From positions 184,248,209-184,312,208 of the forward strand of contig CP136064.1 in the NCBI GenBank assembly GCA_032622095.1: 64,000 bases of DNA, read 5' to 3'. This document shows, in pieces, positions 19,981 to 32,460 of this stretch (positions are counted from its first letter, which is position 1; each line of letters opens with the position of its first letter). Source of the stretch: Siphonodentalium dalli. Taxonomy: Eukaryota > Mollusca > Scaphopoda > Gadilida > Siphonodentaliidae. Both the position numbers and the translations under genes were made by a program. Under the pieces are notes generated by a model. That model ran no database searches and was not told the origin of the DNA. It worked only from the letters and a program-made list of their open reading frames with translations.

Positions 19981-22631
19981 TCGAAAAGAAATTGCCCAGA
20001 CTTTTGATCGTCCATTATGAAATTTCCAGCTTCAGCGTAATGAAGGTGCCCATCATAGCAACCACAAGCATGCGTTGGTGCTTATACCTTAGGCGCAGGT
20101 GAATGATGACATCATATAATTGTTTCTATATATTCTTTTGCGATGAGCCAAATTCAGGTGACGTGTACGTTTTTTGTGAAATTGACATGTGACTTCCGGT
20201 TGGCAAATTTCTGGAGGTTCTAAAATTGCGGAATCGGCAGTGGACCAACGAGATGAAAATAAAATTGTCAACGTCCGAAGAATTCCCATGTGATTTAGGC
20301 ATGTTAGTTTCATTTAGACCAATTTCGTTAGTTAGCTTAATAAAAACCAGAGAAGATGTCATGGCTTGGCTCGTGACGTAATTTACGACATGTTGGCTGT
20401 GTGGGGAAGAATCCAGACAAGATTGCACAATCCATGACAATACTTGTCATGTCATCTCCACCGGGACTATTGCATGTTGTTACAAAAATTATTCTTAGCA
20501 TTATGTTGCCAATGAAAAGCAAATTCGGGGCACAGCATGTGTGGTTGCTCCACTACGTGTCACATATGATTCATACTATTCAAATGAATTTTTATTTGAA
20601 ACCCCAAAATCTCCAATTTTCACACATTTGTGTGATTCTGTTGTCCATAATGCACAAAGCCTTATCTCAATTTGGGAACAACTGGATCGGGTTATAGCAA
20701 CTGCCATATTGTAATGTGATCAGGCAATAACATATCTGTTATCTCCATTCGTCATTGATAAATCAGAAAAAGGTTAATGTTTTCCATAGAAATATGTCCC
20801 ACAGACGTGAAGATACTGTTTTTGGCCGTAAGATAGGTGGTCACTGAAAAAGCTGATTAATAGTCAGTAACTCATAGAAAGTACAGCTCAGCCTACCAGA
20901 TGTTGCAGAATACCGGACACCATTAATAAATCATCATGCCATTGGCCCTTTCCTCCAGAGACCTCCCAATTATTGGGCATACAACGGCTCAAACATACTG
21001 TTGCATGAGTAATCAAATCCGCGAGGGACTACATGTACAAACATGTAACAACTTGGACTAGATACTGGCTCTATGAGGCTACGTCGTTACACTCTGCACG
21101 CCGTCATGGCAGAGCAGAGCGTCATAGAGCCAGTGTCTAGTCCAGTAACAACTCAGTATGAAATAATATTAATATGTCAGAACTTGGATAAATATCTAAC
21201 AGTGTGTAAATCTGGTTTGATAAGAAATTGTTTGTGCATTACTGAATATTTCATTCAGTCTCACTAACCTCTCGCCATTGGCGAGCTGATAGACAACTTT
21301 GATGCGTAGGGATTGGTCAACCCCTTTGAATATCATGCATAAGTCAAGATTGAAGCAGCAGATTCTTCTATCAAAATATACTGTCTACAATTGTACATTG
21401 CATGCCAGCTTATCGGGACACCCCACATCGTCAACCCCAACATTCATAGCATTGGATTCACATGCCATCCATATGATAGCAGCTGATAATTAGAGATTCC
21501 AGTCGCCTAATGACCATGCCCCTGATTCTGCCTTTCATTCGTCTTGACATAATGCCCGATCTCATCTAATAAGGCAATAATCCGCTCCCAAATTGACAAC
21601 GAAACAACGTTATTTGGTGTCATAGAGATCTGACGAGAGGAAATAATCTGATGGGGACCTGTAGATGGCACTGAAATGCATCAGTCATGCTCTAGTTTAA
21701 AGGTACTCAATCCCATTCAATGGTCCCCATATCATCAGATTCCAACAACATTTTTTAAAATGCCGCTTCAGTTATCTGAATCAATTAATTGCCCAAAAAA
21801 TTATGCTAACCAGTTAATTCAGATTATGCATCTTTAAGCTGCTTCGCTAGATCGCATCAGTTTTGTGGGTGTAGGAAAGATAGCATCGAGGGTTAATTTC
21901 ACTCAGAAAACACTGCATGTAGGAACCAACGGCCTGCAGAAAGCAACTGACAAACTAACCCAGTTACATGAAACTGGTTACTTCTCCATTTCTTGGATCA
22001 CAGATCTGCACTTGAAGGGACTTGAACCAGCTTCATATCGCTGGTCAGCTTATGTTGGCATAATAATGTGCCAACTGAGCAACTGGAAGTATCTAAATAT
22101 TTGAAACAACCATTTTAGTCATCATTTTTAATTTGGTTATTAACATATATAATATCATATATAAACACCATTTCATTATTTATCTGATTGAAAAGGATGT
22201 AAATAATCGGTACCACACAAAAACTAATAAACAATCATGTGTAGAAGGTACCATAAGTATTAAACTCGCAACATGATCGTTAGATGATTACTGCAATGCA
22301 GAATGGATGAGCTGAGAATTTGAAATGAGTAAAAAATGTGGCAAATTTGTAGCTTCGTGAAAATGTTCAGCCTATGACAAACAATTTTACATGACTTTCA
22401 GTATAAATTATAAGGCAAACAGGTAAACAATGTGTTTTCTTTATACAAGCAGAGCATACATTTATTATTAATTGAAAATATAAATAAGGTAACAGCAGTT
22501 TAATAGTCTGGTTTACAAAACCCATTCTCCTACAACTGTTTTCAATATTATAACAAAATGTATATATTATTTTTGATTGGTTTGGGTTCATATTGACTAA
22601 AAAAACATGGGAGCATGTTGTGAAGAAAATA
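19981..22631. other. No gene seen; one hairpin
   Basis: Only chance ORFs up to about 104 codons, none with recognisable motifs. A 22-bp inverted repeat lies at 21055-21143. Confidence 0.4.
21055..21143. repeat. Short inverted repeat, 89 bp
   Basis: GGACTAGATACTGGCTCTAT at the left pairs with its near-perfect complement at the right, around a GC-rich centre. It is probably a deleted foldback element. Confidence 0.7.
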
Positions 22632-22842
22632 CAGTAATGCCCTAAATAATTGACTCCTTAACCGCAGCAGAATTATGGGTAACTTTTCAGGATTTAGTCA
22701 GAAATATGGCTTGTTGCCATTCATCTGAAAGCTCTGTGAGAGCTTTCCGATGAATAGCAACAAGCCATATTTCCGACTAAATCCTGAAAAATTACCCATA
22801 ATTCTGCTGTGGTTAAGGAGTCAATTATTTAGGGCATTACTG
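22632..22842. mobile_element. Mariner-type MITE family A, copy 3
   Basis: Full-length 211-bp near-perfect hairpin flanked by TA. Ends are CAGTAATGCCCTAAAT and complement; the loop lies around CTCTGTGAGAG. Confidence 0.92.
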
Positions 22843-23563
22843 TAGTTGACGGTGGATTATTTCTGTTGCTTTCCCCTTCTTTCCCGTTGCGTTATACCTA
22901 TTTTATTATTTGAATAAAACATCAAATTTCAAAATTCTTGTGAAATTCATGTACAGTCAGTCATTGCTGGGGTAGTGATGAGTATGTTTTCCCTCCTGGC
23001 AAGGATGTGGCGATTTATATATGCCTATTAAGTATTTGATTAAAATACATATACTTTTCAATTTGATGATTAGAAATACAATACAATACTTTTTCCAGTT
23101 GATGTATTGGATTAGAATAACAAAACTTTTCTGAATGTAATCAAACAATTTGATTAGATCTGAATTTATGAAGACATTCATCTATTATTTTGACATTAAA
23201 AAGAGACATAAAATATAGTCAACCCCAAAATTAAACTAACATGGGTTCATACTTCTACTTTTTTCCACCAAATGTTCATAAATCAGGCGATAACTTTGAT
23301 GTGGCTAGCAAAATGTTAAACTGGTAATTTTTTTTATGATGATCTGATGATATGCCGAAAGAATTGTTCATCAACATAATATACTGTATACATACCCACA
23401 TGTGGGTGTACGTATGCAGTGTCATGATAATGGGGAGCTTTCGCAAACACAGGTATAGAGTTACGACTACGGTTAGAGAACTATGTGATACGTTTATGAT
23501 ACCACGTCATCAAATTATTCGCATGTTCTAACTGTCGTGATGTCCTAACCATCACAGTAAATA
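22843..23563. other. No gene seen
   Basis: AT-rich. A small inverted stretch around CATACCCACATGTGGGTGTACGTATG lies near 23392-23417. Nothing coding. Confidence 0.4.
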
Positions 23564-23873
23564 CAGTAATGCCCTAAATAATCGACTCCTCAACCATAGC
23601 AGAATTATGGGTAACTTTTCAGGATTTAGTCGGAAATATGGCTTGTTGCCATTCATCGAAAAGATCTGAGCTGAACAGACATTCAAATAATGGAAATCTG
23701 GTTGCCTTATTCTATGACTCAGAGACTATAGAAACCAACAACAACATCTGAGCTCACTGAGAGCTTTCCGATGAATGGCAACAAGCCATATTTCCGACTA
23801 AATCTGACTAAATCCTGAAATGTTACCCATAATTCTGCTGTGGTTAAGGAGTCGATTATTTAGGGCATTACTG
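23564..23873. mobile_element. Mariner-type MITE family A, copy 4 with insert
   Basis: TA-flanked hairpin of the family, but about 95 bases of unrelated sequence (about 23663-23758) sit at the tip between the arms. A short duplication, CGACTAAATCTGACTAAATC, lies in the right arm. Confidence 0.88.
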
Positions 23874-24699
23874 TAGTTTCTTTAGCTTGTTTCAAAAATG
23901 TCATTTAAAGATAGACACTCAGTCAATTAAATTATCGTTGTATCAAATAGCCATCACTTATCAAGCCTCTGCCAATTATCCTCAATTGACCGATTGAATA
24001 GAAGATTATTGAATGTGTTAAATATATATTATGTACTTGTGCATGAAACTGATAAATTAATATTCAGGTGCTATGACAACTGGAGGAATGTAACATTCTA
24101 CTAACATTGCCGAAAATTTTAAGCAAATCGACCGTACCAATCCATAGAAAACATCGTCAGAACTACGCTCAATTGTAAATATCTACTACTCGATTCGGGA
24201 CGCATCTATCGGCGATAAACTAACGAAAACTATTTCCCCATCGAGAGTCACTGCATTTAATTCACATATAAGAATGACGGTGTGTGTTGTCAATTTGGAT
24301 ATACTATTTGTAAAAAATTCTACATTGAACAATATTATTCTCCATTTATATTTGACAACCCTACCGGAGTATTTTATATCACTTTAATCTTGTAGATTGT
24401 GCAAACTGAAAATCTCACTGTGCATGATCATCCATGCATTACTGTATTTAGTAATTCTAATCGTCATCCAGCTGCATCATCATTATTATTTTTGTGAAGA
24501 GGGGGCATATAGACAAATGGACATCCAGTCATTCATCAATCCATAGGTCAAGTTTGTTACACAACTCTACCAAATAGTTAGTGTATACCTGAGGATAAAT
24601 CTTTCCTACACATCTTATCAACTCTTGGAGTGCTCATCACACAAAATCATATATAACTAACTTCAATTGTCAAGTTCAAGAAAGGTGTACTGTTTGGAT

Positions 24700-25115
24700 A
24701 CTTAATGAAAGTGTCAATAACACTGCAACTCAAAGGAATTGATCATGCAAAAAGTATAATTCCAGATGGCTGCCGGCAGCGATGTTTTTCATAAAAAATC
24801 GATCAAGTACGATAGCTTCCCATCAAGAGATGATCCTAAACATGCCAGTAAATTTTCAATACAATTCTCCAATCAATGTGGGCTGCAGGGTGTGCTGATG
24901 GATTCAAATTTGAAATCAATGATGGCTGCTGTTGGCCATTTTTTAAAACAAATTTTGGAAAATATTTATGGCTCCCATATAGAGGTCACTCCGAAGATCC
25001 ATATGAAGTTTGGGGACGATCAGATGAAGGATATGCCTGTAGGGTGTGCCGAAGGATTTAGTCATGCAAAGAGTAGAATCCAAGATGGCCACTGGAAAGT
25101 TGAGTTGAGTTAAAA
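24700..25115 (+). repeat. Family G-related diverged repeat
   Basis: The phrases AATGAAAGTGTCAATAACACTG, CATGCAAAAAGTATAATTCCAG and ATGGCTGC match the start of the family G array at 54725. The middle (CCAATCAATGTGGGC) matches 62190-62240. The 115-codon ORF through it is a by-product of the repeat. Confidence 0.6.
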
Positions 25116-26500
25116 ACATATTAAAACTTCCATCCAGTATGAGTCTGATGATAACCAACACAAATGACATATTTATCTAAAATAAGTGCACCACTGGAGC
25201 GTGGCTTTGTTTTCTCATAGAAATTGACATAAACAAGAACGGATGTCAGGAAAGGTTTGGGCTGTGGAACCGACCCCATATTCAACTTGACATGTGATTA
25301 AACCACATACCAGGATTGGGGTCCATAGAAAAATTAAACTAAGATGATCATGTGAAAACGAAAATGTTGGCATATTCTAAGTCCAACAAGGGCTAAAACT
25401 CAGGCAAAATTTGTTGGACCAAGACCATTTTCATGTGTTTTCTTTTAAACCATATACCATAAAATATAAATATGATGCAAACCAGATGTGACACTTACAC
25501 CCCGATTAATGTCAATAATGAGATGATGTTGGCAACTTGAAACCGATAGCGTAAACAGCCAAAATTATATTCTTCAACAACATAAATGGTTGTAAATTGA
25601 AGAAGATTTTGCATAGCCGAATACCAACAGATTCCAATGCACTTTTGGGAGATTTCGTTATCTTCTTCTATACAATTATAGGCTGTCAATATTATTATAT
25701 TAACTAAGTGAGAAATTGATATGTATTTAGGAGATAAACTTACTTTGTAGAGTTTTATATTTGAAGATTTGAGCATGAAAACAGTTTGTGGATGAGCCAG
25801 CTTGTTGGCAAGTTCAGATTGTTTTCATGCTCGAATCACTGAATATCCAGCGAAACAGGGTACGTTTATCTCCATTGTAATTCAATCCACCAAAAAGTTT
25901 AGAAAACTGCACAAAAAGCATTTTTTTTATCGGCATTACATGCTATGAAGTCAGATATTTCCAGTGATCAAATCTCTGGGTACTTCCATAGGATTACTTG
26001 AAGCATCACGCAAACAACTTTTTTTGTTAATCGTATCTATAGTAAACAACTTTCAAGTTGAACTTCATTACGTGACTCGTTACTGTACAGTAACTTTGTT
26101 TTCGGGGGTATAATTATAAACCTCTTGAAAAGTATCTGCGGTGCATTCTATAACTTTCTATGTATGGTAGGCCTATCCAGCATATCTGCATGTGGGCAAT
26201 ATTTTTAGTAACGATATTGGTCGAAATGCTAATTTTAACATAATGGACAGAAATCAAAGTAAATTTAAATGATTGGGAACAATATAAAATCTTCATTTGT
26301 TTCTCTGCACATAACTGATTTCTCTGTAATTCGTATAAAAAACAGTATGCACAGGTCAGGTATACATATGAAAATGTTCAAGATTGTGATCAAAATAAAC
26401 CAAATATCAGACAGAATTAAATAAAAGTGGCAAAATGGCAACAAAGCTGAATAAACTAAATCAGCATGACACAGAAACAATATTGCAACATATCATGATA
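25116..26500. other. No gene seen
   Basis: AT-rich spacer. An inverted pair, TGAGCATGAAAACA and TGTTTTCATGCTCGA, lies near 25770 and 25820. No coding support. Confidence 0.4.
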
Positions 26501-26711
26501 GAGTAGTGCCCTAAATAATCGACCCCTTAACCACAGCAGAACTATGGTTACTTTTCAGGATTTAGTCGGAAATATGGCTTGTTGCCATTCATCGGAAAGC
26601 TCTCCCCGAGAGCTTTACGATGAATGGCAACAAGCCATATTTCCGACTAAATCTGAAAAGTTACCCATAATTCTGCTGTGGTTAAGGGGTCGATTAATTA
26701 GGGCATTACTG
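26501..26711. mobile_element. Mariner-type MITE family A, copy 5
   Basis: TA-flanked 211-bp hairpin. The left end is slightly mutated (GAGTAGTGCC); the right end is GGGCATTACTG. Confidence 0.9.
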
Positions 26712-26725
26712 TATAACACTTACTA

Positions 26726-26872
26726 TTAACCCTTTCTTTACTAAATGGATTCTCCCGTTCAGTTATAAAAGTATACATTGGAATGGTCTATTATTCAGCA
26801 GGAGTCCTATTTATTGGACTCTTATCTGAACATTTCCTGTGGGAACTTGTAATCAATGACTATTTAGCTCAT
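26726..26872. mobile_element. TTAA MITE family D, right-truncated
   Basis: Starts TTAACCCTTTCTTTACTAAA and contains ATAAAAGTATACATTGGAAT, then GGACTCTTATCTGAACATTTCC. It runs directly into the family C copy at 26876. Confidence 0.7.
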
Positions 26873-26875
26873 GTT

Positions 26876-27108
26876 GTGAAAATCCTGTGCCAATGCGTTC
26901 TCTTATATATGCGAGTGTGAGTCTCCCATAGGGAACATTGCATATATAAGAGAATACAATGGCCTAACAATATTTACCTTGACCGTGTAACCCAGTGCAT
27001 TCTCTTGTGTATGCGAGGCTTCCTATGGGAGACTTGCATATACAAGAGAATGCACTGGCACAGGATCTTTAATGCTGCACCAGCGCATTTCCTGTCATGA
27101 AAGGGCTA
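26876..27108. mobile_element. TTAA MITE family C, copy 2
   Basis: Two palindromic blocks around TGCATTCTCTT and its complement, the internal AACAATATTTACCTTGACC, and the right end CTGTCATGAAAGGG. The right TTAA is mutated to CTAG. Confidence 0.75.
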
Positions 27109-27408
27109 GTATAGAAAGGATTAAGAAACAATGCATGCTCCTTCCATAAGCTAAAGTATACAAAATTTTAATGCAACCAATTTTCACTTAAAAGAGGCCT
27201 CCTTTACCTACATGGGCACACATGGTATGAAGTGTTTATATCTAAGCCATAGATATTAAATTTATAAAGTGATGTCAGCATACCCATAACTATTGACATC
27301 TGCAGTTTATATTCTGTTGAAATGGCAGACCTGTGTACGGGTCAACTGAAAAAGTTTGAATATTAACTTTTTCAGTACTATGGGTAACTAGATAGGGTGT
27401 TATATATA

Positions 27409-27551
27409 GAATACACGCTTAGTAGCAGAGAATACAAAATTTTCACCACGAGTGGAATTGTGAATTTAACCATGAGCCTTTTGGCGAGTGGTTAAAACCA
27501 CAATACCATGAGTGGTGAAAATGTTGTACTCTCGGTTACTATGCGTGTATT
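27409..27551. repeat. Short foldback element, 143 bp
   Basis: AATACACGCTTAGTAGC at the left pairs imperfectly with TACTATGCGTGTATT at the right. Inner arms ATTTTCACCACGAGTGG and CATGAGTGGTGAAAAT also pair. Related phrases occur near 9730, 33005 and 52560. Confidence 0.65.
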
Positions 27552-28083
27552 TTATTTATGCCATAATTATTATTTTTTATTTGTTCAGCAAATTCAACTA
27601 CTCCGCTGTTTACTTTGAATGTGTATCCACACCCATAAATTTACGTCATGACATCAGCCAGTTTCTGAGCGATCAGTCACTTGGAATTACCATTCATATG
27701 TTTCATAGTTCATATAACACTAGCAAGCTACATTTGATTAAACTGCTAGCAATTTTCCTCATATATAATTGATATCATGACAACTTCCAATTTTAATGAA
27801 TGTGACATAGGAACTATTTTGCTAACTACGATGTAGTTCTACAATGGGTATAAACATTTAACACATGAAATTACATTTGAACATTTACACCCACAGTAGA
27901 AATTTATACCCACAGTAGGAAGCTGAATACCCACAGTAGGTTATACACACAATAGAATAGGTAATTATGGTATAAATGAAGTTTATCAACATATTATAGT
28001 TCAGCTACCATTCGACAGATATCATATACATGTATATGGCATGTTATAAACTGTTAATGTTCATGGGCAAGTTTTGACATTGT

Positions 28084-28344
28084 TTGACCCTTTCATGGTA
28101 GGAGATGCGCTGGTGCAGCATTAAAGATCCTGTGCCAGTGCATTATCTTACATATGCGAGTCTCCCATAGGGAGCATTGCATATAAAAGAGATAGCACTG
28201 GCTTACAATGTCAAGTTTAATATTGTTAGGCCAATGTATTCTCTTATATATGCAAGAATCCCAAAGGGAGACACAGATATATAAGAGAATGCATTGGCAG
28301 AGTTTTCGCCAAATTTCAGGAAGCTCCAGACATTGAAGAATTAA
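28084..28344. mobile_element. TTAA MITE family C, copy 3
   Basis: Left end TTGACCCTTTCATGGTAGG and right end ...GAAGAATTAA (28341-28344). It has two internal palindromes, each built on a TTCTCTTATATATGC-type core. Confidence 0.75.
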
Positions 28345-29028
28345 TCTAAACTTCTCCATTTAATCAAATTAAAAAAAAAAAAAAAACAGAATTAGGATGC
28401 ACATAGTACCTCAGACTAAAATAAGTAATGGTTTCCATAGAAACAGCAACATATAGCTCACCAGGGAACAAACGCTGAATCGGTCATTATCCTCCGTGAA
28501 TCTGGGTACTTTAGTTTCCAAAAGCAGGGATCATCCATGGTACAACAACTAATTCAGTGGAACTAACAGACAATGCAGTAGAAAACAAGACATACACAGA
28601 AAAAATGAGGTCACGAAAATAAATATGTACTACTTAGTATCATAATAAATTATGTGAAGAAACAAACAAAATGACTTATGAACAAAATATACAGAAATGA
28701 AACAATGTGTTGTGATACTATTAGAAATGACACAGAACAAATGAGTGAAGCGAAGAGTAAGATCGTAACAGCAGGCTCACAATGATCAAATTCAAAATGG
28801 ATCCTACTCTTGAGCTTGAGCACTGTTGCGTTACTTTGTACCTTTTATACATAGAAAACACGCAGCAGCTTTCTTTATGACCAATAGATATATTATGATG
28901 ATTTTTTGTATTAGTACTGAAACTAAACCTGGTAATGAGCAATGAGGTGTTATTTCACCAATACCTATTGTGAATTGTAACATTATCAACACTAAATTTG
29001 GGCGCTAAACAGGCTATATAATGCGATC
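28345..29028. other. No gene seen; poly(A) tract
   Basis: 18 A residues near 28369-28386, otherwise AT-rich spacer. No coding support. Confidence 0.4.
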
Positions 29029-29469
29029 AAGCCCGAGTTTAGTGTTCCTTCATTTGCAGAATGAGGTCCCCAGAGGGTGAATTTAGTGATGCTATCCCAC
29101 ACAGTGGGTGAGCATCATCAAATTCACCCTCTTGGGACCTCATTCTGCATGGCCTCATCTGCTATGGGAGACATAGGCTCAGATTGAAATTTCCAAATGG
29201 TTAATAGTGTGATGTACACCCATTGGGAACCTCGATTATGCAATGTGTCTTCTGCCAATTTGTGGATATAGAGAAACGAAACTAAAAAAGAAATAGAATC
29301 TATGTGAAAAAGCTTCTATAGAAATTTGATAATAAAGAAACTTTCCAGAGATGAGGCCTGACCAGAATGAGGTCCCCAGAGGGTGAATTTAGTGATGCTA
29401 GCCCGCTCACTAAATTCACCCTCTTGGCACCTCATTCTGCATATGACAGGCACACTAAACTCAGACTTG
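29029..29469. mobile_element. Family B double-hairpin foldback with 9-bp flanks
   Basis: Two hairpins (29047-29146 and 29370-29447) are separated by about 220 bases. The outer ends extend to AAGCCCGAGTTTAGTG and its complement. Outside lie aatgcgatc on the left and aatgcaatc on the right, a 9-bp duplication with one change. 9-bp duplications are typical of Mutator-like elements. Confidence 0.78.
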
Positions 29470-30230
29470 AATGCAATCTGGTGGGTTTACGATGAAAAAT
29501 TCAGTTTACTGCCAATGAAAGGACCTGGTGAAACAATATTTTCAATCGTATAGCCCATATCCAGGAATTACACCAGAGTGTATGCTTATACCCAATTTGA
29601 CGTAACTGAAAATCGTGCGTGAGCAACATATTGATAGTTTTTATCCCAGTCTAAAAATTAAATTATGAGGAATATCATGTCCGTATAATGTAGGGACATC
29701 CTTTATCATACAGAGAACAATAAAAAGTCACTCTTTATCTGAAGCTCTCGGCCAGCACAGCCTTTATCTATTTTCCATTTAATTTTTTCATTTTATTTTC
29801 AACTCTGCTCAAAATATATATGAATACCCCCCAGACCTGCCCAGACTGCTTTTCCTTGTTTTTAATGTACTATAAAATAATAAAACTAAGTACATAATAT
29901 TAGAATATAGTGTAATTTATTGTTTTATTAAATAAAACATGAAAAAATAAGTTTGATTTGGCTGTGACCTAATTGAAGTGTAGTATAATTTCCGGTTTAA
30001 CAGTACACGTGATGTGTCCATTTTGCACGGAAATGAATCGGTTTACATGGAAAATAAAATCGGATGCAAACTAATTTTGCAAAATCAATAAAATGAAAAC
30101 GGTCGGGGCGCCGAAATAGGGGCGGACCAGAAACACAGGTCTTTTTTATTTTGGCCTAAATTGAACTGGTATCGTAACAAAGAGTTCTTTTTATAACTTG
30201 AACAAACAACGCAGGGTATATATTTCTTTG
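29470..30230. other. No gene seen
   Basis: AT-rich spacer with no recognisable motif in any frame. Confidence 0.4.
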
Positions 30231-30488
30231 TTAAACCTTCCATGGCTGGAGCTTCCTGAATTGTTTTGCGAAAACCCTGTGCCAATGCATTCTCTTATAT
30301 ATGTGAGTCTTCCACAAGGAGCCTCGCATATATAAGAGAATACATTGCCTAACAATATTTACCTTGACCTTGTAAGCCAGTGCATTCTCTTATATATGCG
30401 AGGCTCCCTATGGGAGACTCACATATATAAGAGAATGCACTGGCCTCTAATGCTGCACCAGCGCGATACCGATCATGAAAGGGGTTAA
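30231..30488. mobile_element. TTAA MITE family C, copy 4
   Basis: TTAA at both ends (30231-30234 and 30485-30488), with AACCTTCCATG at the left and CATGAAAGGGGTTAA at the right. It contains two near-perfect palindromes of about 70 bases separated by AACAATATTTACCTTGACC. Confidence 0.85.
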
Positions 30489-30548
30489 ATAACTTACATC
30501 ACCAAAGTTTTATCTCGACCAAAGACTAAGTAATAATTGATAGCCTTA

Positions 30549-30780
30549 CAGTAATGCCCTAAGTATTCGACCCCTTAACCACAGCAGAATTATGGGTAAC
30601 TTTTCAGGATTTAGTCGGAAATATGGCTTGTTGCCATTCATCAGAAAGCTCTCAGGGAGAGCTTTCTCTCTCAGGGAGAGCTTTCTGATGAATGGCAACA
30701 AGCTATATTTCCGACTAAATCCTGAAAAGTTACCCATAATTCTGCTGTGCTTAAGGGGTCGATTACTTAGGGCATTACCT
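30549..30780. mobile_element. Mariner-type MITE family A, copy 6
   Basis: TA-flanked hairpin with the loop enlarged by a duplicated CTCTCAGGGAGAGCTTT unit. The right end has decayed to GGCATTACCT. Confidence 0.88.
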
Positions 30781-30946
30781 TATATGCCTAGACTACCAGC
30801 AGTAACAAATTTGCAATGATCCAAAATACTAAATTTCATAGCACTAACATCATGTCTGATGTCAATTACATCATTCTGATATCCACATTGTTCTACATTA
30901 TTTCGTAAGTCGACACCGTGACAGGTAATTCAGTTTCCATTCTGAT

Positions 30947-32100
30947 TAGAGTTTAATATATGCCCGGGAATAGAAAACGCATAAACTGGAAATGAAACCC
31001 CTTCAGAACCGGGAACAGGGAATGTTTCCGGGAAATGTATGCACAAGTTGTATAACACGGGTTAATGCGCAATTTGGCTAGTTTGGGCGACAGGGATCGT
31101 AATAATGATAATTTAGATTAACTAAAGGATATTCCTAATTGTTATATTTGACCTCCTTGCGCGCCACTTTATGGTATACAACGCAACACAACACAAGTTG
31201 GAAAACATAAAACTTCAAATGAAATGTCAAAATGTTGCCAACGTTGCCAACTTCTTGTGGCATCTCTTTGTTAATTTAAGAAAAAACAAAATAAACAGTC
31301 CATATATAGCTCCATGAAATGTGTGTGTAATTTCCAATACTCTTTAGTGTCCCGATTTCTTTAATTTAGTGGGAGTCGGACGTAGTCTTGAAAGTACATT
31401 CGGAGCAACAACAAGTCACTCAGTGAATTGTCAGTCTAGAAGTCATTGTACTATACATTAGGTCTATGTTACGTATCTTGCGTTATATCGGAAGCTCGAA
31501 ATGTGCATGTATAATATCCTAACTGGACTCTACACTAACATGCACAAGACTCACAACTTGCACAAAACGATTTGCTCTCGTGGAAATTAGAATGCGACAT
31601 CAGCAGAAACTGCACGAGCAACACAGTCTATTCACAGCATACGCCGCCCATTAAAACATCTCCGTAGGAGAACCGCATGCACAGTGCGTGCATTGTCACT
31701 AAGAATAGCCTCAGCAACATTGCCACGATTGATAATTTGATATACATTGTAAAAGTCTCATCCCACAAACGTGCATGCCACTACGTTGAGACTCGTGAGG
31801 ACATGGCTGCATGGGTCACGAGACCAAACCTTAAGTCCTTATATAACCCTTAGACAATAAGCATGGTCAATTATACTCACACTTTATGTGGAATTTGCAG
31901 ATATATAACATATATATTATACTGTGTGCCATTGTGGAAAAATTAAATAAAATTATGTGCCGTTGGTGTGCACTGACCTATGCTAAACCAAGTGTTAACA
32001 AGCACTCCATTCCCGGTTCCTACAAATCATATTCCCGGGAAACAGGAATGAGTATGGGACCTGGGAACCGAGAAATTCCTGTTCCAGGGATTAAACTCTA
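30947..32100. mobile_element. Non-autonomous hAT element with 8-bp duplication
   Basis: Terminal repeats are TAGAGTTTAA at 30947-30956 and TTAAACTCTA at 32091-32100. The host octamer ATTCTGAT is exactly duplicated at 30939-30946 and 32101-32108. CCCGGGAA-type repeats (GCCCGGGAATAG, CCGGGAACAGGG, TTTCCGGGAAAT; ATTCCCGG, TTCCCGGGAAAC) cluster near both ends, like subterminal binding sites. The 1154-bp body has no transposase ORF. Confidence 0.85.
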
Positions 32101-32339
32101 ATTCTGATTCACTAGTTTAGCTACCTAATAAGTAAATTTCAGTTTGTGAGCTCTGATCAGCTGAAAACACATGATTTCCCACATGACAACACGTATGTGT
32201 GTTGGTAAAATTATGTTGAACTTACGTATGCATGTTTATATGCTAAAAGTGGTCTTTATTGTGTAAAACAAAGTAAGAAATTCAAATGGGACTTGGAAAT
32301 AAGAATATATAAAATGAAACTAAAATACCCAGTTAGAAT

Positions 32340-32460
32340 CTATATATATATATAAAAGTAGGATCTGTCTGTCCAGACTCCTGGACCGATTTCAACCCAA
32401 TTTGGTGTGGTGACTCGGGTACCCCGGTGGATATTATAACGGAGTTATATTTTCTTTTTG
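32340..32460 (+). repeat. Family F-like 5' end fragment
   Basis: A TA microsatellite is followed by AAAAGTAGGATCTGTCTGTCC, GGACCGATTTCAACCCAATTTGG and GGTACCCCGG. Order and wording resemble 13690-13760 (TTGTCTGTC, CTCGACCGATCGGGAC, GAAACTTGG). No array follows, so it is a truncated relative. Confidence 0.45.

Noticed and set aside
24766-25113. 115-codon ORF
   Set aside because: Lies in a family G-related repeat; no motif and the homologous copies are broken.
30546-30819. Paired ORFs on both strands reading MGNFSGFSRKY
   Set aside because: Produced by the palindromic MITE; the same peptide arises from both arms and recurs at other copies.
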